5,977 bases of DNA from Prolixibacteraceae bacterium (lineage in GTDB: Bacteria; Bacteroidota; Bacteroidia; Bacteroidales; Prolixibacteraceae): contig WRIQ01000077.1 in assembly GCA_009782655.1 (NCBI GenBank), positions 1 through 5,977 on the forward strand, read 5' to 3'. The notes beneath the pieces were generated by a model. The model had not been told where the DNA came from and ran no database searches. It saw nothing but the letters and a program-made list of their open reading frames with translations. Positions 5,871-5,977 of this stretch are shown here, one piece after another (the stretch's first letter is position 1; each line of letters opens with the position of its first letter). The translations under genes were made by a program, and so were the position numbers.

Positions 5871-5977
5871 GACGTTCCGTCCGTACTGAATAAGCCTGCC
5901 GCCTCGCAGCAAAATGTCAGAATATTCTGAAATATAGAATTAATTGTTCGGTAACATTCGAAAATAATTTGCGGCGA
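5871..5977. other. Non-coding region after the RDD gene
   Basis: No supported gene is present in these 107 bases. The region becomes A/T-rich towards the window edge. No stem followed by a T tract is visible, so there is no convincing intrinsic terminator. A weak promoter-like pair on the plus strand (TTG at 5944-5946, then ATAATTTG at 5964-5971) matches the Bacteroidota consensus imperfectly and could serve a gene beyond the window. Confidence 0.5.
5917..5930. repeat. Perfect 14-base palindrome downstream of the RDD gene
   Basis: TCAGAATATTCTGA is identical to its own reverse complement over all 14 bases. It lies 46 bases after the RDD stop codon. A palindrome with no loop makes a poor terminator and no T tract follows. 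It more resembles a binding site for a dimeric regulator, perhaps of the gene beyond the right edge. Function unknown. Confidence 0.5.

Noticed and set aside
5310..5912. Minus-strand open frame opposite the RDD gene
   Set aside because: It is antisense to a clear RDD gene, His- and Gly-rich, with no recognisable domain and no promoter seen.

Overview
The window looks like chromosomal DNA from a member of the Bacteroidota, probably of the Bacteroidales type. I base this on the gene families, on starts without Shine-Dalgarno sites but with A/T-rich leaders, and on two sequences matching the Bacteroidota promoter -7 element (TAnnTTTG). Base composition looks even across the window (not measured). 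I see no mobile element, tRNA, rRNA or CRISPR, and no gene-free stretch longer than about 107 bases.

Layout: positions 1-5074 hold six minus-strand genes in one tight cluster, read from right to left. They are a SpoIIM/DUF95 membrane protein (4109-5074), an unnamed six-helix membrane protein (3193-4128), a DUF4129 protein with a signal peptide (2357-3178), a DUF4350 protein (1186-2379), a MoxR-family AAA+ ATPase (99-1079), and the first 32 codons of what is probably a DUF58 protein (1-96, running off the window). Two junctions overlap by about 20 bases and two have gaps of 2 and 14 bases. The one real gap is 106 bases in front of the MoxR gene, and it holds a 15-base near-exact direct repeat. 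On the right, an RDD-family membrane protein (5112-5870) is transcribed in the opposite direction. Only 37 bases separate it from the SpoIIM gene, and the two predicted -7 elements there point at each other. The last 107 bases are non-coding and hold a 14-base perfect palindrome.

How the genes may work together: MoxR ATPases are usually encoded beside proteins with a von Willebrand-like metal-ion-adhesion domain, or DUF58, and are thought to act as chaperones that mature or remodel protein complexes. Here the ATPase sits among five membrane proteins. The predicted topology of the DUF4350 and DUF4129 proteins puts a roughly 120-residue C-terminal tail of each in the cytoplasm, where the ATPase could reach it, and the two tails look alike. 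As I recall, the same set of families (DUF4129, DUF4350, MoxR, DUF58, SpoIIM, RDD) also lies together in mycobacteria around moxR2. That would suggest an old, widely shared and still poorly characterised cell-envelope system. The biochemical role of the whole is not known to me and is not shown by the sequence.
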